Shown piece by piece: positions 8,294 to 16,727 of a DNA stretch of 41,364 nucleotides (positions within the stretch are counted from its first letter, which is position 1; each line of letters begins with the position of its first letter). The position numbers were made by a program, and so were the translations under genes. This DNA is from Hymenobacter persicinus (lineage in GTDB: Bacteria; Bacteroidota; Bacteroidia; Cytophagales; Hymenobacteraceae), in assembly GCF_004167665.1 (NCBI RefSeq), contig NZ_SEWE01000037.1:1-41364 (forward strand), in the 5' to 3' direction. Under the pieces are notes generated by a model. That model was not told the origin of the DNA and did no database searches. It was given only the letters and a program-made list of their open reading frames with translations.

Positions 8294-10081
8294 CTAGTCC
8301 TTGATACCAATCAAGGTCAGGTCGTCGAGCACGATGCGGTTGGTGCCGCCCCCGTTCCACAACGACACGGTTACGTTGTCGTAGGCCTCGCGGGGGGCGC
8401 GCACGTCGATGTGCAGGTCGTCGGTTTGGTTGTTGTTCAGGGCGCGCTGCAGCCGGATGAGCTTTTCCTTCACTACGGTGGACCCGTTGCGGAACCGGAT
8501 TGTGTACTGGGTCATTTTCCACATATCCCATTCTTTCTGGTCGCAGTGCACCAGCACGCTGGCCCGCACCCAGTCGTAGGTACCCGGCTTCAGGGGCACC
8601 ACGTACTCCTCGCTGTTCTGCCGTTGGCCATCCAGCGCCAGGGAGCAGTTGCCGCGCAGGGCGGGTCCGTCGCAGGCGGGTGGGTTGGCACTCTCGAAGT
8701 CCTGGGTCCAGAGCACGTGCTGCACGGTGGGCGTGCCGGTGTAGTCGGCGTTGCTGTCGAGCAGCAGGCGGGCTTTTTCGGGCACCTGAAACCGTCCCAG
8801 AATCCGCCACAGGTAAGCCCGGTTCATGTCGCCGGCGTAGTAGAGCGAGCCCAGGTGGGACATGTGGGTGAGCCAGAGGTTGAAGTAAATGCCCAGCAGC
8901 ACCGCCACCCGGGCCACTTCGGCCCAGCCGCGGCGGTAGCCCAGCCAGTGCATCAGTGCGGCCAGGGGCCACACCATCACCCCGTAGCTCTGCACCATGG
9001 CCCGGCCGCCGTACCACCAGATGTCCCAGGCGTAGGCCACGTAGATGGCGGCCAGCATAAAGATCAGAATGGCCCAGAAGCCCTCGGGCACCTGCCGGCG
9101 CAGCACCAACAGGCCCAGCAGGGGCAGAATCGACAGTGGGGAATACAGCAGCCAGCCGCTGCGGAAGCTGAAGAGCCCATCCCAGAGGTGGGGCCGCAGC
9201 CAGCTGAAGCCCTGGTCCTGGTAGCTGTACACAATCCAGTCGCCGGTGACGTAGTGCCAGTACAGGGGCTGAATGCTGACAAACAGGGCCCCGATAACGG
9301 CTGCCCCCACCAGCTTGGGCCAGTGCTGCTGCCAGAATTCAAGCCGCCCGCGCAGGCTGTCCACGCTGGGCTCCAAACCCCAGAGCAGCGGAATCAACAC
9401 GGCCATCAGTTCGGTAGGGCGCGTCAGGGTCATCAGGCCAATAACGCCGCCGATGGCCAGGGCCCGGCCCATGGTGGGGCGCTTGTAGAAGGCCGGCACC
9501 ACCAGCATCAGCACGGCGTACCAGGTAAACAGCCAGTTGTGGGTCATGGCCCCGTTGATAGCCGCGTAGTCGAGGTAATTGGTACCCAGCACCAGCACCA
9601 GCAGGGCCAGGGCCGTGGGCCACTCCCCGAACCGGGGGCGCAAAGCCTTGCGCACCAGGAACAGTCCTAACAGACACATCACGATGCTGGCAAACTGCAG
9701 GGCAAACTGGTAGGGCGGCGAAAAACCGTCGGCCGGATAGCCCAGGCGCTCGGCCACGGCGTGGGCCACCAGGAAAAACGGCAGCACCTGCAGGGCCAGG
9801 CCCGACGAGTACTTCATCACGTAATGGCCACTGCCAGGGTGCACGAAGGCCTGGTCGAAGGTGGGCGAAGGCTGGTACTTGGCAATGACCTCGTCGCGGA
9901 ACTTGACGTCCTTCAGGTCGTGGTAGATGAAGATGGCCGGCAGGTACATGTAGTACCCGGAGGCGTCCCAGCTGATGCTGGCTTCGGTGTTGGGCTGCTT
10001 CCACTTCGGATAATACCAGAACGAAACCAGCACAATAAATACGGCACTACAGAATAGCGCCAGCCCCGAAGGAGATTTCAT
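8294..10081 (-). CDS. Polytopic GT-C-like membrane protein with C-terminal beta domain
   Basis: 595 residues. About ten to eleven membrane segments span residues ~8-405. The first large loop holds WDASGYYMYLPA, with an acidic residue placed like the catalytic aspartate of GT-C membrane glycosyltransferases that use lipid-linked sugars, and NYLDYAAINGAMTHNWLF lies in a later loop. Residues ~430-595 are soluble and beta-rich and end in RIVLDDLTLIGI, the kind of strand that closes jelly-roll carbohydrate-binding domains. I do not recognise a named family; hypothetical membrane glycosyltransferase is the best guess. It diverges from the GH20 gene across a 150-base spacer. Confidence 0.65.
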   Translation of the reverse strand: MKSPSGLALFCSAVFIVLVSFWYYPKWKQPNTEASISWDASGYYMYLPAIFIYHDLKDVKFRDEVIAKYQPSPTFDQAFVHPGSGHYVMKYSSGLALQVLPFFLVAHAVAERLGYPADGFSPPYQFALQFASIVMCLLGLFLVRKALRPRFGEWPTALALLVLVLGTNYLDYAAINGAMTHNWLFTWYAVLMLVVPAFYKRPTMGRALAIGGVIGLMTLTRPTELMAVLIPLLWGLEPSVDSLRGRLEFWQQHWPKLVGAAVIGALFVSIQPLYWHYVTGDWIVYSYQDQGFSWLRPHLWDGLFSFRSGWLLYSPLSILPLLGLLVLRRQVPEGFWAILIFMLAAIYVAYAWDIWWYGGRAMVQSYGVMVWPLAALMHWLGYRRGWAEVARVAVLLGIYFNLWLTHMSHLGSLYYAGDMNRAYLWRILGRFQVPEKARLLLDSNADYTGTPTVQHVLWTQDFESANPPACDGPALRGNCSLALDGQRQNSEEYVVPLKPGTYDWVRASVLVHCDQKEWDMWKMTQYTIRFRNGSTVVKEKLIRLQRALNNNQTDDLHIDVRAPREAYDNVTVSLWNGGGTNRIVLDDLTLIGIKD

Positions 10082-10201
10082 ACCGTAAGCTTAAAGCCCA
10101 AACGCGCCGGGGTGAGCCGGCCGTGGGAAAGTAGGATGCCGTAAAAAGCCCCAAATTAGCAAGGATAGCGCTGCCACGCTAACGGCGGCCGGGTCCTTGC
10201 G

Positions 10202-10209
10202 TATCTTTC
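10202..10209 (+). promoter_or_regulatory. Possible -7 box before the GH20 gene
   Basis: TATCTTTC differs from TAnnTTTG only in its last base and lies 22 bases before the GH20 ATG. The -33 region is not convincing. The rest of the divergent spacer 10082-10231 shows no other clear signal. Confidence 0.3.
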
Positions 10210-10231
10210 GGGGTTCACTTTCCCGTTCCCG

Positions 10232-12334
10232 ATGCATTTCTCCCCGCTGGTCTGCCGGATTGTAGTGGCGCTGCTGCTGCTGAGCCCCGTTCCCCACTTG
10301 CTGTCTGCCCAGAGCCTGCCGGCCGAAACCCGGGCCCTGCTGCCCGTGCCCAGCATGCTGCGCTGGGGCACGGGCCGGTTTGCGCTTAAAAGCCAGTGGC
10401 GGGTCCAGATTCAGGCCCTCAACGTGGACTCCGCCGTGCAGCCCGCCGTGGCCGAGTTCGGCGAGTGGCTCAGCCGCCAGACCCACGACAAGCGTCTGAC
10501 CACCCAGCTGGTGGCCGTGGGCGCCCCCGCCGACCTGACCATCCGCTACGGCCGCGTGGGGCAGATTACGGAGCCCATCCAGGACGAAATCTACAGTTTG
10601 CGGGTTACGCCGATGGGCATTGCGCTGTCGGCCAACACCAGCTTCGGGGTGCTGCGGGGCCTGGCCACGTTGCGCCAGCTGCTGACCGCCGACAAGAAAG
10701 CCTACTATTTTCCCGAAACTGAAATCGGCGACATTCCGCGCTTTGCGTGGCGGGGGCTGCTGATTGATGCCGTACGGCACTTCCAGCCCCTGCCGGTCAT
10801 CAAGCGCAACCTCGATGCGATGGCCGCCGTGAAGCTCAACGTGCTGCACTGGCACCTCTCCGACGACCAGGGCTTCCGCGTCGAAAGCAAGGTGTTGCCC
10901 CGCCTGCACCAGGTCAGCGGCCAGTACTACACCCAGGCCCAGGTGCGCGAGGTGCTGCGCTACGCCGCCGCCCGCGGCATCCGGGTGGTGCCCGAGTTCG
11001 ACATGCCCGGCCACACCACGGCCTGGATGGCGGCTTACCCCGAGCTGGCCTCCAACGACTCGACCTACGGCATTCCCCAAACCTGGCGCACGCTCAACAT
11101 TGCCCTGGACCCAACCAAGGAAACCACTTACCAGCTCATCGACAAGGTGCTGGGCGAGATGACGGCGCTGTTTCCCGACCCCTACTTTCACATCGGCGGC
11201 GACGAAAACGACGGCCGGCAGTGGCGGCGCAGCCCGCGCATCATGGCCTGGGCGAAGGAAAACGGCTTTGTGAAAGACAACGGCCAGCTCGACAAGCACG
11301 GGCTGCAAACCTACTTCAACCGCCGGGTGCTGCAGTTCACCAACAAGTACGGCAAGATCATGATTGGCTGGGACGAAATCCTGGGTCCGGGCCTGCCGCC
11401 GGAAGCCGTTATTCAGAGTTGGCGGGGCCGCAAGGGGCTCAACGAGGCCGTGAAGGCCAACCACCCCGCGTTGCTGTCCAACGGCTACTACCTCGACCTG
11501 AATTACAGCGCCGCCGCCTACTACCTCAACGACCCGCTGCCGGCCGACGCCCCGCTCACCGACCAGCAGAAGCGCCTGGTCTTGGGCGGGGAGGCCGCCA
11601 TGTGGGCCGAATTTGCCGACAGCGTGATTCTGGAAAGCCGGATCTGGCCCCGGGCGGCGGCCGTGGCCGAGCGGCTCTGGTCGCAGCCCACCGTGCGCGA
11701 CGTGCCCGACATGTACCGCCGCCTGGCGCTGGTGTCGGATGAGCTCGAAACCCTGGGCCTGCAGCACAAGCGCGTGCCCGAGCAGCTGCTCACGGCCCTG
11801 GCCGCGGGCAAGAGCGTGGCCCCGCTGCGGGTGTTGGCTAACGTGCTGGAGCCGGTGAAAGAGTACAAGCGGCACTTCCAGGGCCTGTTCTACACCCCCC
11901 AGACTCCCCTGAACCGCCTCGTGGACGCGGCCCCGGCCGAGTCGGAGGACGCCCGGCAGTTTGGGGTGGCCGTGGCGGCCCTGCTGGCCCGGCGGCCGGC
12001 GGCGGGACCTTTGCCCCAGGACGCGGCCACGCGGGCAGCCGTGCAGGCCGTGCAGGGTCCGCTCACCCGCTGGGCCACCAACGACCAGCTGCTCCAGCCC
12101 CTGCTCACCACCGTGCCGAGCCTGGCCGAATACGCGCCCCACTCCGTCCGGCTCAGCGCCCTGGCCACGCTGGCCCTGACCCGGCTGCAGCAGTTCGAAA
12201 AAGGCCAGCAGCCGACTGCCGCCTGGCTGGCCGCGGCTCAAAAGCAGCTCGAAGCCGCCAAAGCGCCCGCCGGACAGGCTGAGCTGGCTCTGGTGCCGGC
12301 CCTGAGCCGCCTGCTGCTGGCGGGCAAAGAATAA
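10232..12334 (+). CDS. Beta-N-acetylhexosaminidase, glycoside hydrolase family 20
   Basis: 700 residues. A signal peptide (~1-27, cleaved after LLSAQ-like sequence) predicts export to the periplasm or surface. The GH20 N-terminal helper domain covers ~40-165, then the catalytic barrel from ~165 begins FAWRGLLIDAVRHFQP. VLHWHLSDDQGFR and PEFDMPGHTTAW are family hallmarks. HIGGDE at 320-325 holds the catalytic Asp324-Glu325 pair used in substrate-assisted hydrolysis of terminal GlcNAc or GalNAc residues. WDEILGPGL and GGEAAMWAE follow as expected. The last ~160 residues are an alpha-helical extension. Likely substrates are chitin fragments, glycans or peptidoglycan pieces; the sequence does not tell which. 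Confidence 0.95.
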   Translation: MHFSPLVCRIVVALLLLSPVPHLLSAQSLPAETRALLPVPSMLRWGTGRFALKSQWRVQIQALNVDSAVQPAVAEFGEWLSRQTHDKRLTTQLVAVGAPADLTIRYGRVGQITEPIQDEIYSLRVTPMGIALSANTSFGVLRGLATLRQLLTADKKAYYFPETEIGDIPRFAWRGLLIDAVRHFQPLPVIKRNLDAMAAVKLNVLHWHLSDDQGFRVESKVLPRLHQVSGQYYTQAQVREVLRYAAARGIRVVPEFDMPGHTTAWMAAYPELASNDSTYGIPQTWRTLNIALDPTKETTYQLIDKVLGEMTALFPDPYFHIGGDENDGRQWRRSPRIMAWAKENGFVKDNGQLDKHGLQTYFNRRVLQFTNKYGKIMIGWDEILGPGLPPEAVIQSWRGRKGLNEAVKANHPALLSNGYYLDLNYSAAAYYLNDPLPADAPLTDQQKRLVLGGEAAMWAEFADSVILESRIWPRAAAVAERLWSQPTVRDVPDMYRRLALVSDELETLGLQHKRVPEQLLTALAAGKSVAPLRVLANVLEPVKEYKRHFQGLFYTPQTPLNRLVDAAPAESEDARQFGVAVAALLARRPAAGPLPQDAATRAAVQAVQGPLTRWATNDQLLQPLLTTVPSLAEYAPHSVRLSALATLALTRLQQFEKGQQPTAAWLAAAQKQLEAAKAPAGQAELALVPALSRLLLAGKE

Positions 12335-12386
12335 TTCTGAAAGGATAGTAGCCTCACGCCGCTTTTATTCAGAAATTACCGTCACT

Positions 12387-13031
12387 ATGTTATACCAGGA
12401 GCATTTTGCGGGCGGCACGCTCTTTCAGCGCAGCCTGTTTTCGACCAAATATTTCAGCTTCACCGACCACAAGGTGCTCATCCGCGAGAAGAGCCTGGCG
12501 GGGGAAAAGTCCGTGCTGGTGCCGTTCGAGGAAATCGGGCGCGACCGGCTGGTGGCCCTGCGCCGCAAGCCCGAGTTTCTGGTGGTAGCGGCGCTGGTGT
12601 TTGGCGGCAGCCTGCTGGGGCTCTACGACTACCTGGCCGGCAGCGGCGGCAGCACCCTCGAGGGCGTGCTGGAAGGCATCGTGGGGGCCGTGGTGCTGGC
12701 TCTGGCGTTTTTCCTGACCCAACAGCGCACCCTGATCCTGGTCAATGACGACCAGAAGGGCGTGGTACTGTTTCTGCCCCTGAAAGGCGAGGCGCCCGCC
12801 ACCGAGGAGTTTATCCGGGTGCTGCTCAAAAAGCGCGACCTGTATTTGCGCCAGCAGTACGGCCACCTCAGCCACCTGCTCGACTACGACCTGCAACTCA
12901 ACCGCCTCACGTTTCTCTACAAGGCCCACGTTATCAGCCAGGCTGAATTCACGGCCCGCCGCGACAAGCTCGACGCGCTGTTTCCGCAGAAAACGGATAT
13001 GCCCTCGGGATTCTCATTTAGCCTGAACTAA
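12387..13031 (+). CDS. Hypothetical membrane protein
   Basis: 214 residues; I do not recognise the family. The N-terminal ~60 residues look like a PH-like or bPH beta domain (TDHKVLIREKSL, then VPFEEIGRDRL). Two membrane segments follow (~67-88 and ~95-118), then a second short beta stretch and a helical tail with LLDYDLQLNRLTFLYKAHVISQAEFTARRDKL split across it, the last part resembling the SHOCT-type short C-terminal helix found at the ends of many oligomeric proteins. It starts 52 bases after the GH20 stop on the same strand and may be co-transcribed. The stop converges with the next gene 36 bases away, with no clear terminator. Confidence 0.6.
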   Translation: MLYQEHFAGGTLFQRSLFSTKYFSFTDHKVLIREKSLAGEKSVLVPFEEIGRDRLVALRRKPEFLVVAALVFGGSLLGLYDYLAGSGGSTLEGVLEGIVGAVVLALAFFLTQQRTLILVNDDQKGVVLFLPLKGEAPATEEFIRVLLKKRDLYLRQQYGHLSHLLDYDLQLNRLTFLYKAHVISQAEFTARRDKLDALFPQKTDMPSGFSFSLN

Positions 13032-13066
13032 ACCAGACCGCCCCCACTTTTGGGTGCCAGCCGCTT

Positions 13067-16000
13067 CTAAAACAGCACCGACACCTGCATGCGACCCGTG
13101 TGCACGGCGTTGAGGCCGTTGGCCTTGCGGCCATCGTAGGCTACGGTCACGTTGAGGCCGTTGCTGAGGCGCTGCTCCAGGTTCAGATTCCAGGTGTAGT
13201 TGCTGCCGGGCCGCAGGGCATTCAGAATTTCCAGGCCCACCAGCGAGGTTTCGGAGCCGCCCTTGAAGCCGACACCCACGTAGCGCACGGCACCCGTCAC
13301 GGTGCGCTTGCTGACCTGACTCAGCCTTGTCTCCAGTCCCAGCTCGTTGAAGGTGCCCCGCGTATCCTTGTTAATGCCCTCGCGGGTGTTGCGCTTAGTG
13401 GTGTGCAGGTAGGTGCCGGTGAAGCGCAGCGAGTTGCTGGGCTGGTAGCTGAGTTCGGGCGCCACCTCGTAAATCAGCAGGCGAAAGTCGCGGGCAGCCT
13501 GGGCGTCGGGCAGGTTGGCCAGGTAGTTCGACAGGCTGGCCCGCACGCTACGCGAGGTGCTCAGGCGGCCCGTGAAGCTCTGGGCCAGCGTGCGGCGCAG
13601 CAGCACCTGCTGGCTGGCCAGGTTGCGCGTGTCGGTGCCGTTGGTAAGCAGCACCTTCTGCTGGGTTTGCTGGACCGTAAATTCAGCCCCAAAAATCGGA
13701 TTGGAGCGGTTGAAGTAGAGCGTGTTGCGCAGCAGCTTGTTCAGGGACAGCAAAAACAGGTCGTCGGTCTGGAAGGCAAACGGGTTCAGCCGGGAGCTGA
13801 GCGAGGTGTCGGTGGTGCGGCGGTCCAGCGTGACGGTGGTCAGCACCGAGAAGCGCCCGAGGAGGCTCAACAGCCCATCGGCGTCGCGCCACTGCCGCGG
13901 GGCGTTGGTGGTCAGGCGGTAGCTGAAGCGGTTGGTAAAGGCAATGATGTAGTCGTCGGTGGGCAGGTATACCTTGATATGGGTGCGGTACTGGGCGTCG
14001 GGCGTCTGGGCTTCGAAAAACTCCTCTTTGTCCTGGCGGCCGTTGCCGTTGGCGTCGCCGCCGTAGTAGTGCGTGCCCTGCCCGTTCACAACCGGGATAA
14101 ACGAATAGTCGCGCTTGAGCTCCCGGCCGGTGGCAATGCTGTAGCTGAGCTCGGAGCGCAGCACGTTCTCGAAAAACGACGCGTTCCAGTCAATTTTGCT
14201 GAGCACGGTGCGCTGGCGGGCACTGTCGCGGGCGGCCAGGTCGCGGTAGGCCAGCAGCACGTTCAGGTCCTGGTACTGGCCCAGCCGGCTGGTGAAGGTG
14301 CCCTGCCAGGTCTGGGCCCGGCCCCGCTCCCGCAGCTCGTTGCCCGTGGGGGCCTGGTCGCGGCGGTAGGTGTAGTCGAGGCGGAAGCGGGTTTTGGCGC
14401 TGTCCTGGCTTTGCAGGAAAAAGGCGTGCTCGTCGTAGTAGTTGGCCGACGTGAGCGAGTCGCCATTGGGCAGGGCCACCCGGTTTTTGTCGAAGCGGTA
14501 GGCGTAGCCGGGCACCACGGGGCCGCGCACGTAGCGGGCCGTGGCCTCGCCCCGGGCCCAGCTGGAGTGGCGGCGCCCGGCTTCGGAGCTGAGCAGAAAC
14601 AGGCCGCTGCGCACTTCCACATCCCCAATTTTGCGGGCCACGTCGAGCCAGTTCTGCACCCCGCTCACCTCCCCGGCCCGGTAGCGCCGACTCAGGCGGT
14701 AGTTGAAGTTGTTGTTGATATCCTTCACGGCCCCCACCGAGAAGTTGAAGATGTTGTCTTCGCGGGCCGCGCGGCGCACGGCGTTGCCCTGGGTGGTGCT
14801 GGTCGTGCTCCAGTTGCGGTCAAATTCCACGTCCCGGTACCGGTCGATGGGCGCAAAGCGGTGGCTGGTGTACTCGTAGTCGAGGGTGCTGCGCAGCTTG
14901 TAGTCTTTGAGCACGGGCAGGTTCAGGGGCCGGTCGAGCACGGCGTAGCCCACCCGAAAGGCCTGCCCCTGGTCGGCTGCCGGCGAAAAGCGGTTCAAGT
15001 CCAGCTGGGACGAGGCCACATCCACAAACACCGTGGCCGTGGAGTCGACGCGGTAGCTGGTGCCAATCGAGACGAGCTGCTTTTGCAGGGGCGTCGGAAT
15101 CAGCCGCTCGGCCCGGTAGCTGCCCCGGTTGGGGCCCACGTACTTGAACACCCGGCCGTTGGCATTGGCGTTTTCGGTGCTCAGGCTGTAGTCGCCCTGG
15201 CCCGTGCCCACCTGGGTGAAGCGCACGTTGTAGACGTTGGTTGAATCGGTGGGCGGGTACACGAACGTCTCGACCGGCAGCCCGGTGCCGGGGTCCGTCA
15301 CCACCACGCGGTTGTACTGCACCTGCTGGCGGTCGTAGCTGGCGCGCACCCCGCCGGCCAAACTAAGCTGGCTCACGTTGCCGGGCAGCTTGCGCAGCGT
15401 GTCCTTCTCGGCGGCCGTGAGCGTGAGGTTGGGCGAGTTGTCGGGATTGTCGGCCTCGCGGTAGTAGTTGGCGTGCACGCTGAGCCGGCCCAGCTCCTGG
15501 TAGTGACTCAGGTGGGTCAGGGAACGGGAATAGTTGAAGTCGGAGTACTCGAAGTCGACCTTGATGCGGGAGTTGCGGGTTATCAGGTGCTTGGGCGAGA
15601 AGGTTACCTCGGCCTGGTTGTAGTCGATGACGTAGTCGAAGTCGAAGCCCCGGGTCATCAGCCGCCCGTCCAGGTACACCCGCTCGGAGTTGGCCAGCAC
15701 GATGATGAACTGCTCGCCGTTGGGTCCGCGCAGGCGGTAGGGCCCCTGCACGTTTTCGAGGGAGGGAATGTCGATGGAGGCGAATTTGCCCTTGGCCACG
15801 CCGGCCGCCACCACCGAGCTGCTGCGCCGGCGCGGGGCGCCCAGGTTTACTTCGGCCGCGGCGCCCTGCACGTTTTTGTAGAAGCGCAGGAAGTAGTCGG
15901 GCTTGTTGCGCAGCACTACGTCGCCGGCCGTCAGGTTCCAGTTGGGGTGACTGAGGGTGATGTAAATTCGGTCGAATTCCTGGAGCTGCTGGGTGTTGCC

Positions 16001-16633
16001 CTCGGGCTGAAACGGCACGTTCTGGTCGGAAATAGCCGCCGTCAGGTTGATTTTGTCGGTGAGCTTACCCTCGAGCTGCAGGTTGAGCGAAGAGTTGACA
16101 AACACGTTTTGGGTGTTGCCAAACGAGACGCCCCGCGACAGGTTGCCGGTCTTGCTGATGCCGGGCGTACTCAGAATCTGCTCTTTCACGGCAAAGTCGT
16201 CGTATTGCAGCAGGCGGCGGGTGAAGCCCAGGCTATCCATCAGGCTGCGGGGCCGACGGTAGCGCGCGGCCGTGAGCTGCACGGGCAGCACCCGGTAGCA
16301 CACCAGCACCGAGTCGGGGCCCGGGGCCAGAATCAGGTCGGGCTGGCCGGGCTCGGGGCTGGGCAGGCGGCGGCCGGGCTGCACGTAGCGGTACTGGTCG
16401 GTGCGAGCGTCGTAGGCCAGGCTGCGGCCGTCCACGTTCACCGACGTCGGCACCACCGTAAGCGTATCGGGCAGGGCAAAGCTGGTTGTGTCGCGGCCCG
16501 GGGCAAGGCGCACCCAGCGGCAGCGCCGCGACGAGGGCGCCCCCAGTTCCTGGGCCACGGCGGCGTGGGCGGCCAGCAACGTCAACAGCAGCAGGCAGAC
16601 GGGCAGAAGCCGATGCGTAAAGCTGCGGATCAT
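13067..16633 (-). CDS. Large outer-membrane beta-barrel protein
   Basis: 1188 residues from the ATG at 16633; the same frame stays open to 17224, but that part lies inside the kinase gene and is discarded. A signal peptide (RSFTHRLLPVCLLLLTLLA, cleaved near AVAQ) is followed by a region with KTGNLSRGVSFGNTQNVFVN and QPEGNTQQLQEFDRIYITL, a pattern shared by large uncharacterised Bacteroidota outer-membrane proteins and by parts of SprA. The rest is many alternating hydrophobic strands ending in phenylalanine (MQVSVLF), a classic barrel C-terminus for BAM insertion. A calcium-loop-like GGDANGNGRQDKEEF lies near 14024-14065. It follows the kinase gene by 94 bases on the same strand. Confidence 0.75.
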   Translation of the reverse strand: MIRSFTHRLLPVCLLLLTLLAAHAAVAQELGAPSSRRCRWVRLAPGRDTTSFALPDTLTVVPTSVNVDGRSLAYDARTDQYRYVQPGRRLPSPEPGQPDLILAPGPDSVLVCYRVLPVQLTAARYRRPRSLMDSLGFTRRLLQYDDFAVKEQILSTPGISKTGNLSRGVSFGNTQNVFVNSSLNLQLEGKLTDKINLTAAISDQNVPFQPEGNTQQLQEFDRIYITLSHPNWNLTAGDVVLRNKPDYFLRFYKNVQGAAAEVNLGAPRRRSSSVVAAGVAKGKFASIDIPSLENVQGPYRLRGPNGEQFIIVLANSERVYLDGRLMTRGFDFDYVIDYNQAEVTFSPKHLITRNSRIKVDFEYSDFNYSRSLTHLSHYQELGRLSVHANYYREADNPDNSPNLTLTAAEKDTLRKLPGNVSQLSLAGGVRASYDRQQVQYNRVVVTDPGTGLPVETFVYPPTDSTNVYNVRFTQVGTGQGDYSLSTENANANGRVFKYVGPNRGSYRAERLIPTPLQKQLVSIGTSYRVDSTATVFVDVASSQLDLNRFSPAADQGQAFRVGYAVLDRPLNLPVLKDYKLRSTLDYEYTSHRFAPIDRYRDVEFDRNWSTTSTTQGNAVRRAAREDNIFNFSVGAVKDINNNFNYRLSRRYRAGEVSGVQNWLDVARKIGDVEVRSGLFLLSSEAGRRHSSWARGEATARYVRGPVVPGYAYRFDKNRVALPNGDSLTSANYYDEHAFFLQSQDSAKTRFRLDYTYRRDQAPTGNELRERGRAQTWQGTFTSRLGQYQDLNVLLAYRDLAARDSARQRTVLSKIDWNASFFENVLRSELSYSIATGRELKRDYSFIPVVNGQGTHYYGGDANGNGRQDKEEFFEAQTPDAQYRTHIKVYLPTDDYIIAFTNRFSYRLTTNAPRQWRDADGLLSLLGRFSVLTTVTLDRRTTDTSLSSRLNPFAFQTDDLFLLSLNKLLRNTLYFNRSNPIFGAEFTVQQTQQKVLLTNGTDTRNLASQQVLLRRTLAQSFTGRLSTSRSVRASLSNYLANLPDAQAARDFRLLIYEVAPELSYQPSNSLRFTGTYLHTTKRNTREGINKDTRGTFNELGLETRLSQVSKRTVTGAVRYVGVGFKGGSETSLVGLEILNALRPGSNYTWNLNLEQRLSNGLNVTVAYDGRKANGLNAVHTGRMQVSVLF

Positions 16634-16727
16634 AGAAACGGGGTGCGGTGGGAAGCGGAACGAGCTGGCTCCACAACGTGCAAAGGTCGCCGATTCGTGC
16701 CAGCTTCCGCCGGGAGTTGCCCGGGAC

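Noticed and set aside
10091..12241. A 716-codon open frame on the minus strand opposite the GH20 gene
   Set aside because: The GH20 protein has its full set of catalytic motifs; the antisense reading is low-complexity Gly/His/Gln/Arg and has no recognisable domain.
13100..15244. A 714-codon plus-strand frame opposite the barrel protein gene
   Set aside because: It is the mirror of a real coding frame, with Val/Ala/Gly/His-rich composition and no membrane or domain pattern.
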